NCBI RefSeq assembly: GCF_023546765.1
Contig: NZ_CP097484.1
Coordinates: 3,194,001-3,258,000 of the forward strand
Origin: Methylobacterium tardum
GTDB taxonomy: Bacteria; Pseudomonadota; Alphaproteobacteria; Rhizobiales; Beijerinckiaceae
Length of the DNA: 64,000 nt
Direction: 5' to 3'
In this document: positions 25,290-34,878 of the stretch, one piece after another
Layout: each line of letters opens with the position of its first letter
Position numbering within the stretch: the stretch's first letter is position 1
The notes under the pieces: model-generated
What the model saw: the letters and a program-made list of their open reading frames with translations, nothing else
What the model was told of the DNA's origin: nothing
Database searches by the model: none
Program-made: the position numbers and the translations under genes

Positions 25290-25841
25290 TCACCGCTTCG
25301 ATGATTTCTGCCCGGGCAATTGAACCTCGCCCCGCCACTCTCCCGCGAAGTCCGCCTTCGACGTGTAAGCAACCGAAAAATCACCATTGCCCTTCACCCC
25401 GGCTAAGTCACCGGTGCCACTGGTGACTTGGTAAGTGCCTCGCGCACTGACCCGCCCCTGAGGATCGGTCGTGGCTACGCCTTTGTAGGCGCTTGATGTT
25501 GCACCGGAAGGCGTTGTGAACGTGATGGTGCCACGGACGGGCCCCTGCCCATTCTTGAGCGTCACCGTCTCGACCCACTGCACCTTGGCGCCGTCGAGCG
25601 GCGTACCGGGGCCCGTATTCATTCCGGACGCCGTCTGCTGGATCTCCACCTCATTCAGCCCGACCGGGCGGGGTGTCTGATTATCGACGTGCCCCGTGTA
25701 ATGACCGCCCATCGGCATTGCGAGCGCAGGGGCCACGAAAGCTATCGCAGCGCCGACGATAGCGGCAAGCGTCATTGTGCGGCCCCTCGGAGGGCGGCGC
25801 TGTCCAAGCAACATCGCGGGCAGCAACAGATCCTTGCTCAT
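25290..25841 (-). CDS. secreted beta-rich protein
   Basis: Encodes 183 residues. ATG 25841 follows a strong AGGAGG, 4 bases upstream, which fixes the start. A basic stretch is followed by a signal peptide (MTLAAIVGAAIAFVAPALA, cleavage near residue 41). The mature part has alternating beta strands with threonine and glycine (VTLKNGQGPVRGTITFTTPS, then GDLAGVKGNGDFSVAYT), compatible with a small beta-barrel of the allene-oxide-cyclase-like or related group. Periplasmic; function unknown. Confidence 0.65.
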   Translation of the reverse strand: MSKDLLLPAMLLGQRRPPRGRTMTLAAIVGAAIAFVAPALAMPMGGHYTGHVDNQTPRPVGLNEVEIQQTASGMNTGPGTPLDGAKVQWVETVTLKNGQGPVRGTITFTTPSGATSSAYKGVATTDPQGRVSARGTYQVTSGTGDLAGVKGNGDFSVAYTSKADFAGEWRGEVQLPGQKSSKR

Positions 25842-26314
25842 GCGACCTCCTATATCGGTTGGTGCAAATCGCAAACGCTGTTCCGGCGCGACCTGCACAC
25901 TGGGCATGAAGGCACATTCGGTGAACCTTCAGGATGCAAATCACCATGGATGGCGCTGAACGTCCCGGCAGGATCGCTGAAATGTTCTGAAAGCTTCCGA
26001 ACTCGCGTCGAGATTCCGGGACTTTCGCTGCGCACCCTCTTCGGGTCTGCTGCCCGTGGTGCGCACCGCACGAATTGGGGGGCTTCGCCGTTGGCCTCTC
26101 GCACCAGTAGCCGAGAAGGCGTCAGCTTGGCCGCAAAGGCAGAACACTGCTGGCGCCACGGGCGAGGAGCAATCGATTTAGCCGGTCAGAGCGGCGCTTT
26201 GGTTGAACCGATTATGACTGTTGTCGAGTGGCAGTATCATCGGCGGCTAGGGGCATCTGGAAGTCTGCTTCCTGACACTCGGATGTCGGCCGCTCGCCTT
26301 GAGTTTCTGAACAT
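25842..26314. other. intergenic region without recognised gene
   Basis: About 470 bases between divergent genes (secreted protein and TPR regulator). It must contain both promoters; no reading frame is supported. Confidence 0.4.
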
Positions 26315-27907
26315 ATGGTGATTGCTATCAGCAAAACGGTGGACATGGATCGGTCCTCGATGATCGACAGCATCACGCTCTTCGATGTCGCAATCGATCT
26401 CCGGCGCGAGCAGGTCATCGGGAAGGACGGCCAGCGGCGGGAACTGCGTCCCCGCTCCTTCGACGTGTTGCGGCGACTTGCTGCAAGCGCGGGCGATCTC
26501 GTCAGTAAGGATGCGCTCCTCACCGATTGCTGGCCCGGCGTCATCGTCACGGAAGACTCTCTTACCCGCTGCATCTCGGAGATCCGCAAGGTTTTGGGCT
26601 CGGATGCGCGGAACCTCATCCGAACCATCCCACGGCGCGGCTACATGCTGGTGCTGCCCGACGCGCCAAAGCCCGCAGACGCCGTACGCATCGAAGTCCG
26701 GGCTCCAATGAGCTTCTGGCCGAGCATCGCCGTTCTGCCCTTCGATGAGTTCACGGACGGTCCAGGCACCTTCGGGGCTTTGGGGGCGGGCTTTGCCGAG
26801 GACATCATCACGGAGCTTGCCCGCAATCGGAACATCACCGTCATCGCGCGCCAAAGCTCCTTCGCAGCCAAGTCGAGCGGCGGAACGGCGGCGGATGTCG
26901 CGCGACTCCTCGACGTGCGCTACGTGCTTGAAGGCAGCATTCGGCGCGCCGGCGAGCGTATGATCGTCAACGCGCAGCTCGTGGAGGGCTCCTCGAATAG
27001 CCACGTTTGGGCAGAACGCTACGCCTTTGCGGCGGGCGAGGTCTACGAGGTGCAGGATGAGCTGGTGGCACGGATCGCCGGTACCTTGTTCTCGGGCCTT
27101 CAGAGCCACGAGCAGGCTGCAAGCCTGCGTCGCCCGCCGGCAAGCCTCGACGTCTACGAGCTCACGCTCCAAGCACTCGCGCACATGCTGCAGTTCAGCC
27201 ACGCTGGCGTCATGGCGGCGCTGGAGGAGGTCGAGCGGGCTGTTGCCCTGGATCCCACCTATGCGCCGGGGCACATCGCGCGTGGCTTCTGTATCGCGAC
27301 GGATGCCGGCATGGCGATCTCCGGTGAAGCTGGTCCGGAGCGGCTGGCAGACGCCGTGCAGGCAATCCGTCATGGGCTGGAGCTCGACTCTTCGCTACCG
27401 ATCGGCCACCGCGCCCTGAGCTATGCTCTCCTGGTGACAGGCCGGTGCGAAGAGGCTTTGATTGCTGCCGAACGCGGCGTTGCTCTCAGTCCGGGCGATG
27501 CCCTGGCTCTGGCCTTCCTCAGCCTGGCCCAAACCGCGATGGGCCGCTACGCCGCCGCTCTCGCCAGCATCGATCGCGCCATCGGCCTAAGCCCCTTGGC
27601 ACCCGGCTTCTTCCAGGGCGTGGCCGCAAGCCCCCTCTATGCTCTGGACCGCTTCGATGAGGCGGTCCGGAACGCGACCGAGGCCAGCTTCAGGAGTCCG
27701 AGCTACCTTATGGCTTACGTCATGGCAGCCGCCTCGTGCGTCGCTCTGGGACGCAGGGATGAAGCGTCAACATGGATCTCGGATCTCTTGCACCGGAGCG
27801 CAAAGTTCAGCCTCGCTCTTCCGAGGGTGGCGAACGCTTACCGGCATGACCCAGGCATGGCGGAACGGTTCAGCCACCACCTGCGCGTGGCCGGGCTACC
27901 CGGCTGA
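26315..27907 (+). CDS. winged-helix / TolB-like / TPR transcriptional regulator
   Basis: Encodes 530 residues. Residues 17-105 form an OmpR/CadC-type winged helix (ELRPRSFDVLRRLAASAGDL, then LTRCISEIRKVLG and IRTIPRRGYML). Residues 130-260 form a TolB-like domain of the kind found with adenylate-cyclase-type regulators (SIAVLPFDEF, then RYVLEGSIRRAGERMIVNAQ). Residues 280-520 hold several TPR repeats. No receiver domain is present, so input probably comes through the TPR part. It stands alone between divergent and unrelated genes. ATG 26360 is an alternative start. Confidence 0.82.
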   Translation: MVIAISKTVDMDRSSMIDSITLFDVAIDLRREQVIGKDGQRRELRPRSFDVLRRLAASAGDLVSKDALLTDCWPGVIVTEDSLTRCISEIRKVLGSDARNLIRTIPRRGYMLVLPDAPKPADAVRIEVRAPMSFWPSIAVLPFDEFTDGPGTFGALGAGFAEDIITELARNRNITVIARQSSFAAKSSGGTAADVARLLDVRYVLEGSIRRAGERMIVNAQLVEGSSNSHVWAERYAFAAGEVYEVQDELVARIAGTLFSGLQSHEQAASLRRPPASLDVYELTLQALAHMLQFSHAGVMAALEEVERAVALDPTYAPGHIARGFCIATDAGMAISGEAGPERLADAVQAIRHGLELDSSLPIGHRALSYALLVTGRCEEALIAAERGVALSPGDALALAFLSLAQTAMGRYAAALASIDRAIGLSPLAPGFFQGVAASPLYALDRFDEAVRNATEASFRSPSYLMAYVMAAASCVALGRRDEASTWISDLLHRSAKFSLALPRVANAYRHDPGMAERFSHHLRVAGLPG

Positions 27908-28317
27908 GGACCGCGCCGGCTTTGGGATCGCGCCTCGACACGACCGATCGGGACGCCTGCCGAAGCGTCAGCCGGTTTGCCGGCTATCGGACCGGCTTCT
28001 GGCACGAGACCTACCACATGGGGGCATGGAGGCTGTGCCGACATCGGCAGGCCCGTCGGCTTCTCCGCGCTCATGGCGACGGTCCCGGCCCACGGCACGA
28101 TGATGAGCCGATACTTTGCGGTTGCTCCAGACAGCGAGCCGGACCTGCCAAGCCGGACCGCTTAGTCCACCTCGGTACAACCCGCTTGGCTGAACATCAG
28201 AGGAGTTCAGTCCTTCTGGGAAGATCAGAAAAGCATCAGGATCCTTTCAGGACGTGCGGCGGATGCCGCCGCTAGTCAGCGGAGCTGACGCGCCATCGCG
28301 TTCTCAAGGAGGCTGGC
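27908..28317. other. intergenic region without recognised gene
   Basis: About 410 bases upstream of the acyl-CoA synthetase gene. Several short frames but none with protein-like composition or a ribosome site. AGGAGG just before 28318 belongs to the next gene. Confidence 0.35.
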
Positions 28318-30009
28318 ATGAGCAAAGCTTGGCTCGCCCATTACGATCCCGGGGTTCCCGAACATGCGGACGTCGCGCAGTTCTCCTCGCTCGTCCAAAT
28401 GTTCGAGGCAACGGTCGCTCGCTTCCGAGATCGCCCTGCCTTCAGCAGCATGGGTCGCAAACTCCCCTACGGTGGCCTGGACGAAGCCTCAGCGCGGCTC
28501 GCCTATCATCTTCGCTGGGACCTCAAGTTGCGAGCGGGCGATCGTGTCGCGATCATGCTGCCGAACCTGCTGCAATACCCGATCGCCTTCTTCGGCGTGG
28601 TCAGGGCTGGTCTCGTCGTCGTCAACGTGAACCCGCTCTACACCGCGCCCGAGCTGACGCATCAACTGCGCGACAGCGGCGCGAAGACGATCATCGTGCT
28701 CGAAAACTTCTGTGCAACGCTTCAGGAGGCTTTGCGCCTCGTCGAAGTACCGAACGTGATCGTCACGTGCATCGGCGATGAGCTCGGGCGCACGAAGGGG
28801 ATGCTGACGAACTTTGTCGTGCGCCGGGTCCGAAAAATCATCCCGCCCTGGCAAATCAGTAGCGCACACCGGTGGCGCCGCATCGTCTCGACGCGGGCCG
28901 CAGTTAGGGTGCCGCAGGTCGAGGTCGGAAGCGACGATGCTGCCCTGCTTCAATACACGGGCGGCACAACAGGACTCGCCAAGGGCGCGATCCTGACCCA
29001 CGGAAACGTGCTGGCGAATGCCCTGATCCTGGGAACGTGGTTCGCGGCCATCGGGACCGAGCGCGGAGAGACGTATCTCGTTGCTCTGCCGCTCTACCAC
29101 GCCCTCGCACTCATTTGCCAAGTCATTCACCGTTTCATCCTGGGCGGCTGCGGCGTGCTGATCGCCAACCCGCGTGATCTCGATGGTCTCGTCGCGGAGA
29201 TGCAACGGCACCGCTTGCGGAGCATCGCAGGCGTGCCGAGCCTGTATCAGGCGCTGTCGCAACACCCTGGCATCCGGAAGGTCGATTTCAGCGAGACGGC
29301 TGTCTGCTGTTCCGGCGGGGCACCCCTCCCGCCTGCCATTGCCGAAGCCTGGCGGGCGGCGACCGGGCTCTCGATCATCGATGGCTACGGGCTGACCGAA
29401 GTGGCTGGTGTTGCTGCCATGAACCTGTTCGGACACCGCGTGCCGCGCGGTGGAATCGGCTATCCGGTCTGCTCGACTGAGATCGAGATCCGCCGAGACG
29501 ATGGAACGCCTGCGATGCCGGACGAGCCCGGTGAGATCCACATTCGCGGCCCTCAGGTCATGCGCGGCTATTACAAGCAACCGGAGGAGACCGCCCGCGT
29601 TCTTGACAGCCGCGGCTTCTTGGCGACGGGCGATATCGCGGCGATGAGCGCAGATGGGTATCTCACGCTCGTGGACCGGAAGAAGGACATGGCGATCGTC
29701 AGCGGGTTCAATGTGTATCCGCGCGAAGTCGACGATGTCCTACTGCGCCACCCGGGAATCCGGGAAGCGGCAGCGGTCGCAGTGCCGGACGCGCGCTCGG
29801 GCGAGGCGATCGTCGCCTGCGTGGTGCGGGGCGATCCCGAACTCACGGAAGCCGCTGTGATCGCGCACGCCCGGACCTCGTTGACAGCTTACAAGGTGCC
29901 GCGCCGCGTAATTTTTCTCGACGCGCTCCCAAAGACGCCGGTCGGCAAAGTCTTGCGCCGCGCTCTTCGCGAGCGCGTCCTGGAACTCGGCAGCCGCCCG
30001 CAGCCATAA
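28318..30009 (+). CDS. fadD: long-chain fatty acid-CoA ligase
   Basis: Encodes 563 residues of the ANL superfamily. The AMP-binding P-loop motif YTGGTTGLAKGA begins at residue 213, the A5 motif is DGYGLTEVAG, the hinge region reads LATGDIA ... LVDRKKDM and the C-terminal catalytic lysine lies in LPKTPVGKVLRR. It activates fatty acids to acyl-CoA with ATP at the inner face of the membrane, feeding beta-oxidation or lipid synthesis. ATG 28318 is preceded by AGGAGG. The gene is monocistronic. Confidence 0.9.
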   Translation: MSKAWLAHYDPGVPEHADVAQFSSLVQMFEATVARFRDRPAFSSMGRKLPYGGLDEASARLAYHLRWDLKLRAGDRVAIMLPNLLQYPIAFFGVVRAGLVVVNVNPLYTAPELTHQLRDSGAKTIIVLENFCATLQEALRLVEVPNVIVTCIGDELGRTKGMLTNFVVRRVRKIIPPWQISSAHRWRRIVSTRAAVRVPQVEVGSDDAALLQYTGGTTGLAKGAILTHGNVLANALILGTWFAAIGTERGETYLVALPLYHALALICQVIHRFILGGCGVLIANPRDLDGLVAEMQRHRLRSIAGVPSLYQALSQHPGIRKVDFSETAVCCSGGAPLPPAIAEAWRAATGLSIIDGYGLTEVAGVAAMNLFGHRVPRGGIGYPVCSTEIEIRRDDGTPAMPDEPGEIHIRGPQVMRGYYKQPEETARVLDSRGFLATGDIAAMSADGYLTLVDRKKDMAIVSGFNVYPREVDDVLLRHPGIREAAAVAVPDARSGEAIVACVVRGDPELTEAAVIAHARTSLTAYKVPRRVIFLDALPKTPVGKVLRRALRERVLELGSRPQP

Positions 30010-30273
30010 GCGCCGAGCGGGCCCTGTCATAACGTTCACTCTCGGCTCTCGGCGATCATCGAATCGACGCGCGATCGGCAAGCTCGGGCGCGTGTTCCTA
30101 ACGGGCGCCGGTGGCGTCGAGACCGACGGGATGTTGATTTGCGCTTCGGCGGGCGGAATCGCCGCAGGGGCGTTCGGGCTGCGTGCCTCGCTAGGACCCG
30201 CGAATGCAACCGGTCGAAACGCGCGACGGCGAGCTTCTCGGTCACACGGCTGACGGGGTTCGGCGCGGAAGCC

Positions 30274-31074
30274 TCACACGGCTTGGCCCAGGATCCCGAG
30301 GATCTCCCGGCGCAGCGCGACCAAGGCCGGATCGTCCCGGTGGCGCGGATAGCGCTGGTCGACCCGGATCTCGGCACGGAACGCAGCGGGGCGTGGGGAC
30401 AGGACGATCACCCGCTGGGCCAGGACGAGCGCTTCCTCCACGTCGTGCGTGACCAGAAGCGCCGTGAAGCGCTGCTCCTGCCAGAGCCGCAGCAGCTCCG
30501 CCTGCATGGCGAGGCGGGTCAGCGCGTCGAGCTTGCCCAGCGGCTCGTCAAGGAGCAACAGGCGCGGCTCGTTCACCAGCGCGCGGGCGAGAGCCGCCCG
30601 CTGCGCCATGCCGCCCGAGAGCTGGTGCGGATACACATCGGCGAAGCCTTCGAGCCCGACCAGGCGCAGGGCCGCATCGGTCCGGGCCGCCCGCTCGCGG
30701 GCGATGCCCCGCGCCTCCAGGCCGAGGCGCACGTTCCCGCGCAAGGTGCGCCACGGGTAGAGCGTCGGGTCCTGGAACACGAGGAGCCGGGCCGGATCCG
30801 GACCGGTCACCGGGACGCCGTCGACGGTGATGCGACCCGCATCCGGAGGTTCCAGCCCGGCCACGAGGCGCAGCAGGGTGGACTTGCCGCAGCCCGAGGC
30901 GCCGAGCAGGGCCACGAACTCGCCGGGCTGCACGTCGAGGCCGATCCGGTCGAGCACCGGGAGCGCGGCCCCGCGGATCGAGAAGGCGTGACTGACCGCC
31001 TCGATCGTCAGGCGGCTGCCGCCCGCGTCGCGCTTCGGCTGTACGCCCGGCCGCTCCAGGATCGCCGCTACCAT
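30274..31074 (-). CDS. ssuB: ABC transporter ATPase, nitrate/sulfonate/taurine type
   Basis: Encodes 266 residues. Walker A is GASGCGKST (residues 58-66), the Q loop is VFQDPTLYPW, the signature is LSGGMAQR and Walker B is LLLLDEPLGKLD. The sequence belongs to the SsuB/TauB/NrtD group that powers uptake of alkanesulfonates or related anions. The ATG at 31074 overlaps the permease stop by 7 bases, so the two are translationally coupled. It works with the permease at 31068 and the binding protein at 32080. The symbol marks the family; the substrate is inferred from neighbouring desulfonation genes. Confidence 0.88.
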   Translation of the reverse strand: MVAAILERPGVQPKRDAGGSRLTIEAVSHAFSIRGAALPVLDRIGLDVQPGEFVALLGASGCGKSTLLRLVAGLEPPDAGRITVDGVPVTGPDPARLLVFQDPTLYPWRTLRGNVRLGLEARGIARERAARTDAALRLVGLEGFADVYPHQLSGGMAQRAALARALVNEPRLLLLDEPLGKLDALTRLAMQAELLRLWQEQRFTALLVTHDVEEALVLAQRVIVLSPRPAAFRAEIRVDQRYPRHRDDPALVALRREILGILGQAV

Positions 31075-32069
31075 TGCACCAGCCCCTTCTGCCACGACAG
31101 CACCCGGTCCCGCAGGCGGAACAGCAGGGTGATCAGTCCGGAGCACATCAGCGCCATCACGATCAGCGCAGCATCCATGTTGGCGTAGGCGGCCCAGCCT
31201 TGGGCCCATTGCAGGTACCAGCCGAGACCGGACTTCACGCCGAGCATCTCGGCCACGACCAGCACCGCGAAGGACGCTCCCAGGCCCATGAACAGGCCCA
31301 CGAAGACATGCGGCAGAGCCGCCGGGATCGCGACCCGCAGGATCAGGAAGAACCGGGAGGCGCCGAGCGTCCGGGCGACGTCGAGATACGCCTTGTTCAC
31401 GCCGGCGACGCCCGACCATGTGAGCACGGTGACCGGGAAGCCCGACGCGAGGGCGATCAGGAAGGTGCTCGCCGACCACGAGGACGGGAAGACGAAGAAC
31501 GCCATCGGCAGCCAGGCCGTCGCGGGCAGCGGCCCGAGGAAGCGCAGGATCGGATGAGCCCAGTATCCGACCGCCTTAGACCAGCCGACCGCGACGCCGA
31601 GGGTGAAGCCTACGGCCGCCCCGATCAGATAGCCGCCCGCGAGCAGCTCCAGCGAGGCCAGAATGCTGCCGCCGAGCTTCGGCCAGTCCCCGATGAACAC
31701 CTCCAGGATCGCCTGCGGCGGTGGGAAGAACGGCATCGGCAGGAGATCGAACTTGGCTGTAACCAGCTCCCAGGTGAGGAACGCCACGCCCAAAGCGGTG
31801 AGCCAGGGTGTCCAGTAGACGAGGCGGATGCCCAGGCCGCCCAAGCGGTCGGCGATGGTGGCGAGTACCGGCAGTGCCACGCCGATGCCCAGCGCAACGG
31901 CGGCGAACCGGGTCGTCTCGGGGAAGTCGCCTGCCTCCGGCAGGAGGAAGGTTGCGAGAGCAACCGCCAGCCAAGCCGCGCCGGCGCCGAGAGCCCGCAG
32001 GGGCGGCACCGGCAGGGCGCGCGCGGTGCGGAGCGGGGCGGTACCCGCGGTGTCGGTCAGGCTCGCCAC
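31068..32069 (-). CDS. ssuC: ABC transporter permease, sulfonate type
   Basis: Encodes 333 residues from GTG 32069. At least seven hydrophobic segments are present, and the coupling (EAA) loop reads NKAYLDVARTLGASRFF near residue 230. It is longer at the N-terminus than the usual 250-residue SsuC, with two or three extra membrane segments. It forms the membrane channel for the ATPase at 30274. The start overlaps the frameshifted end of the upstream binding-protein gene. Confidence 0.87.
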   Translation of the reverse strand: MASLTDTAGTAPLRTARALPVPPLRALGAGAAWLAVALATFLLPEAGDFPETTRFAAVALGIGVALPVLATIADRLGGLGIRLVYWTPWLTALGVAFLTWELVTAKFDLLPMPFFPPPQAILEVFIGDWPKLGGSILASLELLAGGYLIGAAVGFTLGVAVGWSKAVGYWAHPILRFLGPLPATAWLPMAFFVFPSSWSASTFLIALASGFPVTVLTWSGVAGVNKAYLDVARTLGASRFFLILRVAIPAALPHVFVGLFMGLGASFAVLVVAEMLGVKSGLGWYLQWAQGWAAYANMDAALIVMALMCSGLITLLFRLRDRVLSWQKGLVQW

Positions 32070-32079
32070 CGCCGCGTCC

Positions 32080-33163
32080 TCAGCTCAGCACGTCGGCGTA
32101 GACCCGCTCGGCGAATTTCGCCGTGTCGGTGGTACGCCGGAAAACGTTCACCTGCTTCAGCTCCTCTATAGAGGAGGAGCTGCCGCTTGAGGTCGGTTCC
32201 GACGGGTTGCGCGCCGTGGTGCTGGCTGCGCAGCATCGCCGCGAGATCCGCCTCCGAGCCTTTGCCGCCGTAGCTGGAGAAGATGCGGGCCGCGTCCTCC
32301 GGATCGGCATGGACCCGGTGCCCGCCTTCGAGGATGGCGCGGGTGAACGCCGCCGCGGCGGCGCGGTCGTTCCGGATCAGGCTGCCGCGCACCGCCACGA
32401 CGCAGCAGGTGCGGTCGGCGAACTCGCCGGACAGATTGGTCGCGACCTCGGTGAAGCGCGGGTCCTTCAGCCAGATCCAGGTCCGCGGGTCGGAATCGGC
32501 GAGCGCCTGGGCTTCGCCCTTCTCGACGGCGAGGTTCAGAAGGTCCACCGGATATTGCCGCCACACGACACCGGTCTCGGGATTGATGCCGGCCTTCGCC
32601 AGCAACAGGCCGAAGAAGTTCTTGGCCGGGCTCGCCTGATCGCTGATGGCGATGGTCTTGCCCTTGAGCGAGGCGACGTCGGTGACGCCAGCCGATTTCG
32701 CCCCCAGGAGCCGCAGGCAGCCGCCGTGCAGGCCGGCGGTGATCTTCACGTCGAAGCCCTGTTCCAGCGGCTTGAGCCAGCGCAGGGCCATGCCGATGCC
32801 GGCATCGGCCTTGCCGGTGGCGATGGCTTCCAGCAGGGCCTCGGTGGAGCCGCCGAAATTGACGAATTCCACGTCGAGGCCGTGCTGCGCGAAGATCCCG
32901 CGCTCCTTGGCGAGCGGCGCCGCGGCTGTGCAGATCGCGGTGGCGTTCCAGGCGAGCTTGATCGGCTTAAGCGGACCGGGCGCGTTCTCCGCGGCGGCCG
33001 GGCGGCACAGGGGGCCGGGATCGAACGGCGTGCCCGGGCCCGGCGCCCAGGCGCGGCCGCTGCTCGCGGCGAAGCCGAAGGGCAGAGCTGCCGCCGCGGC
33101 CCCCGCACGCAGCAGGAATCGTCGCGACGGGTTTGAGCCGGGCCGCGGGGCCATTTCACGCAT
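32080..33163 (-). pseudogene. ABC substrate-binding protein (SsuA/NMT1 type), frameshifted near its 3' end
   Basis: From ATG 33163 it encodes a twin-arginine signal (SRRFLLRAGAAAAALPFGF) and a periplasmic binding protein (PIKLAWNATAICTAAAPLAK, then STEALLEAIATGKADAGIGM). Homology continues to DLKRQLLLY near 32170, then the frame changes; the expected end (EELKQVNVFRRTTDTAKFAE, stop at 32080) lies two bases out of frame. A two-base loss in TATATA within the palindrome at 32161 explains it. As read, translation ends at 32057 with a foreign tail of about 35 residues and overlaps the permease start. Tail loss may or may not abolish binding; sequencing error is possible. Confidence 0.82.
32161..32176. 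repeat. perfect 16-bp palindrome at the frameshift
   Basis: CTCCTCTATAGAGGAG, a perfect palindrome lying in the coding region of the binding protein exactly where the reading frame breaks. Palindromes of this kind promote small deletions during replication. Confidence 0.65.
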
Positions 33164-33703
33164 GACGCTCTCCGAAGCGCCGCGGCACGCGCGGCGGAGG
33201 GTGTGGCGGCGCGCTTCTGCGCCCGACCTCACAGCCGGGGCATCAGCGTGCAGCGATCATTTGGGGACAGCCGTTCAGGGCGGCCTATGTATCCAATGTT
33301 CAATCCCGCCGACGGGAAGTCAATAAAACGCTGTTTTGAAATAATGGCCTTGTACGGCACGAATCGGGCGCCGACGACCGCGTTGGAAGAACGATTTATT
33401 TGCACGCGGTCATGCTTACAGAGGCGACCGCCGTGCACGGCGTACGGGTGATCGCGTACCTTCGCGCCGAAAGTCCTGCCCGGAACAGGCTGGCGAACCC
33501 GTATGCGGGGGAAGTCCGTGTATCGATTGACGCGGCGGGTTTAACGGTGCTGGATTTGTCGAATCATATGGATCGATCTTCTTTTCAGCGGTCGATTTTT
33601 AGTACTGCGCTTCATTGACGATCGCTCGCGCTCGGTGGACGCTTAACTGCGTTCCATGGGGGCGGCTGGCGTTCCGCCCTGCCCCGCACGCGCCCGGATC
33701 CCG
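33164..33703. other. divergent control region of the sulfur locus
   Basis: About 540 bases between the minus-strand ABC operon and the plus-strand oxidoreductase operon. The centre (33290-33410) is clearly AT-richer (TCAATAAAACGCTGTTTTGA) than the flanks, as expected for promoters and a LysR-type operator. No gene is supported. Exact -35/-10 boxes could not be fixed. Confidence 0.45.
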
Positions 33704-34849
33704 ATGACCATCGCCGTCCCGCCCGCCGCCGTCGCCTGCGCACTCGCCGAGCGTTTCGCCGCTGAAGCGTCTGAACTCGACCGGTCCGGCGCCTTCCCGC
33801 ACGCCAACATCGCGGCTTTGCGGGCGGCCGGGTTCCTGGGCCTCACGGTTCCGCGGCGGCTCGGTGGCGGTGGCGCCGTGCTCGCGCTTTCGGCCGAGGC
33901 GGTGGGGCGGATCGGGGCCGGCGAGCCCGCGACCGCCCTGGTCCGGGCGATGACCCTGCTGCACCACGCGGTGATCCACCGGGACGACTCGCCCTGGCCG
34001 CGCCTTGTGGCCGACGCGGTCGGCCGGGATGCCGTGACGCGCGGGACCCTCATCAACGCCCTGCGGGTCGAGCCGGAACTCGGCACCCCGGCGCGGGGCG
34101 GCCTCCCGGCGACGATCGCGCGACGTGACGGTGCGGGGTGGCGGATCACCGGCCGGAAGATCTACGCCACCGGCGCGCCGGCTCTCGGCTACGGCGTCGT
34201 CTTCGCCCGCACCGACGAAGCCGAGCCACGAATTGGCAAGCTGTTGGTGCCGTTCGACGCACCCGGCATCCGCATCGTCGAGACCTGGGACCATCTGGGG
34301 CTGCGCGCCTCGGCCAGCCACGACGTGGTCTTCGAGGACGTCCCCGTGTCGGGCGACCACGCAGTGGACCTGCGGCCGCCCGAGGCTTGGCGGAAGCCCG
34401 ATTCGTGGCAGCAGGCCTGGAGCTGTACCTTGATCGCGGCCTTGTACGACGGCGTCGCGCGGGCGGCGCAGGCTTGGTTCATCGGTTTTTTGCGGGCGCG
34501 CGTCCCGGGCAGCCTCGGGGCGCCCCTGGCGAGCCTGCCGCGCTTCCATGATGCCGTCGGCGAGTGCGAGCGTCTGCTCGCCGTCAATGCCCGGCTCCTC
34601 GCGGGCCTCGCCGCCGAGACCGATGGCGGCCGTCCGCCGCCGCCGCAGGATTCGGGCTTTGTGAAGCTCACCGTCACCGAGAACGCGATCGCGGTTGTGC
34701 AGCAGGCGGCCGAGCTCTGCGGCAATGCCGGCCTGTCGCGGCGCAACCCGCTGGAGCGGCATTTGCGCGACGTCCTCTGCGCCCGGATCCACTGGCCCCA
34801 GGGCGATGCGGTGCGCGCTGCGGCCGGCCGTGCCGCGTTCGGTGCCTGA
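33704..34849 (+). CDS. acyl-CoA dehydrogenase-like flavoprotein (SfnB/DszC group)
   Basis: Encodes 381 residues with an acyl-CoA-dehydrogenase fold: helical N-domain (HANIAALRAAGFLGLTVPRR), beta domain (WRITGRKIYATGAPALGYGV) and C-terminal helices (AVVQQAAELCGNAGLSRRNP). The catalytic glutamate of true acyl-CoA dehydrogenases is not evident. With its neighbours it fits the SfnB/DszC-type oxidoreductases used to release sulfur from organic sulfones or sulfides under sulfate limitation. ATG 33704 is chosen at the start of homology. It is first in a plus-strand operon running to 38818. Confidence 0.75.
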   Translation: MTIAVPPAAVACALAERFAAEASELDRSGAFPHANIAALRAAGFLGLTVPRRLGGGGAVLALSAEAVGRIGAGEPATALVRAMTLLHHAVIHRDDSPWPRLVADAVGRDAVTRGTLINALRVEPELGTPARGGLPATIARRDGAGWRITGRKIYATGAPALGYGVVFARTDEAEPRIGKLLVPFDAPGIRIVETWDHLGLRASASHDVVFEDVPVSGDHAVDLRPPEAWRKPDSWQQAWSCTLIAALYDGVARAAQAWFIGFLRARVPGSLGAPLASLPRFHDAVGECERLLAVNARLLAGLAAETDGGRPPPPQDSGFVKLTVTENAIAVVQQAAELCGNAGLSRRNPLERHLRDVLCARIHWPQGDAVRAAAGRAAFGA

Positions 34850-34878
34850 TTCGAACCAACATCGTCCAGGAGCCCGTG

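Noticed and set aside
26237..27373. Long minus-strand frame antisense to the winged-helix/TPR regulator
   Set aside because: The plus strand has clear domains; the antisense frame has no motif or ribosome site.
33599..34792. Minus-strand frame opposite the SfnB-like gene
   Set aside because: Plus-strand acyl-CoA-dehydrogenase-like homology is clear; the opposite frame is compositional.
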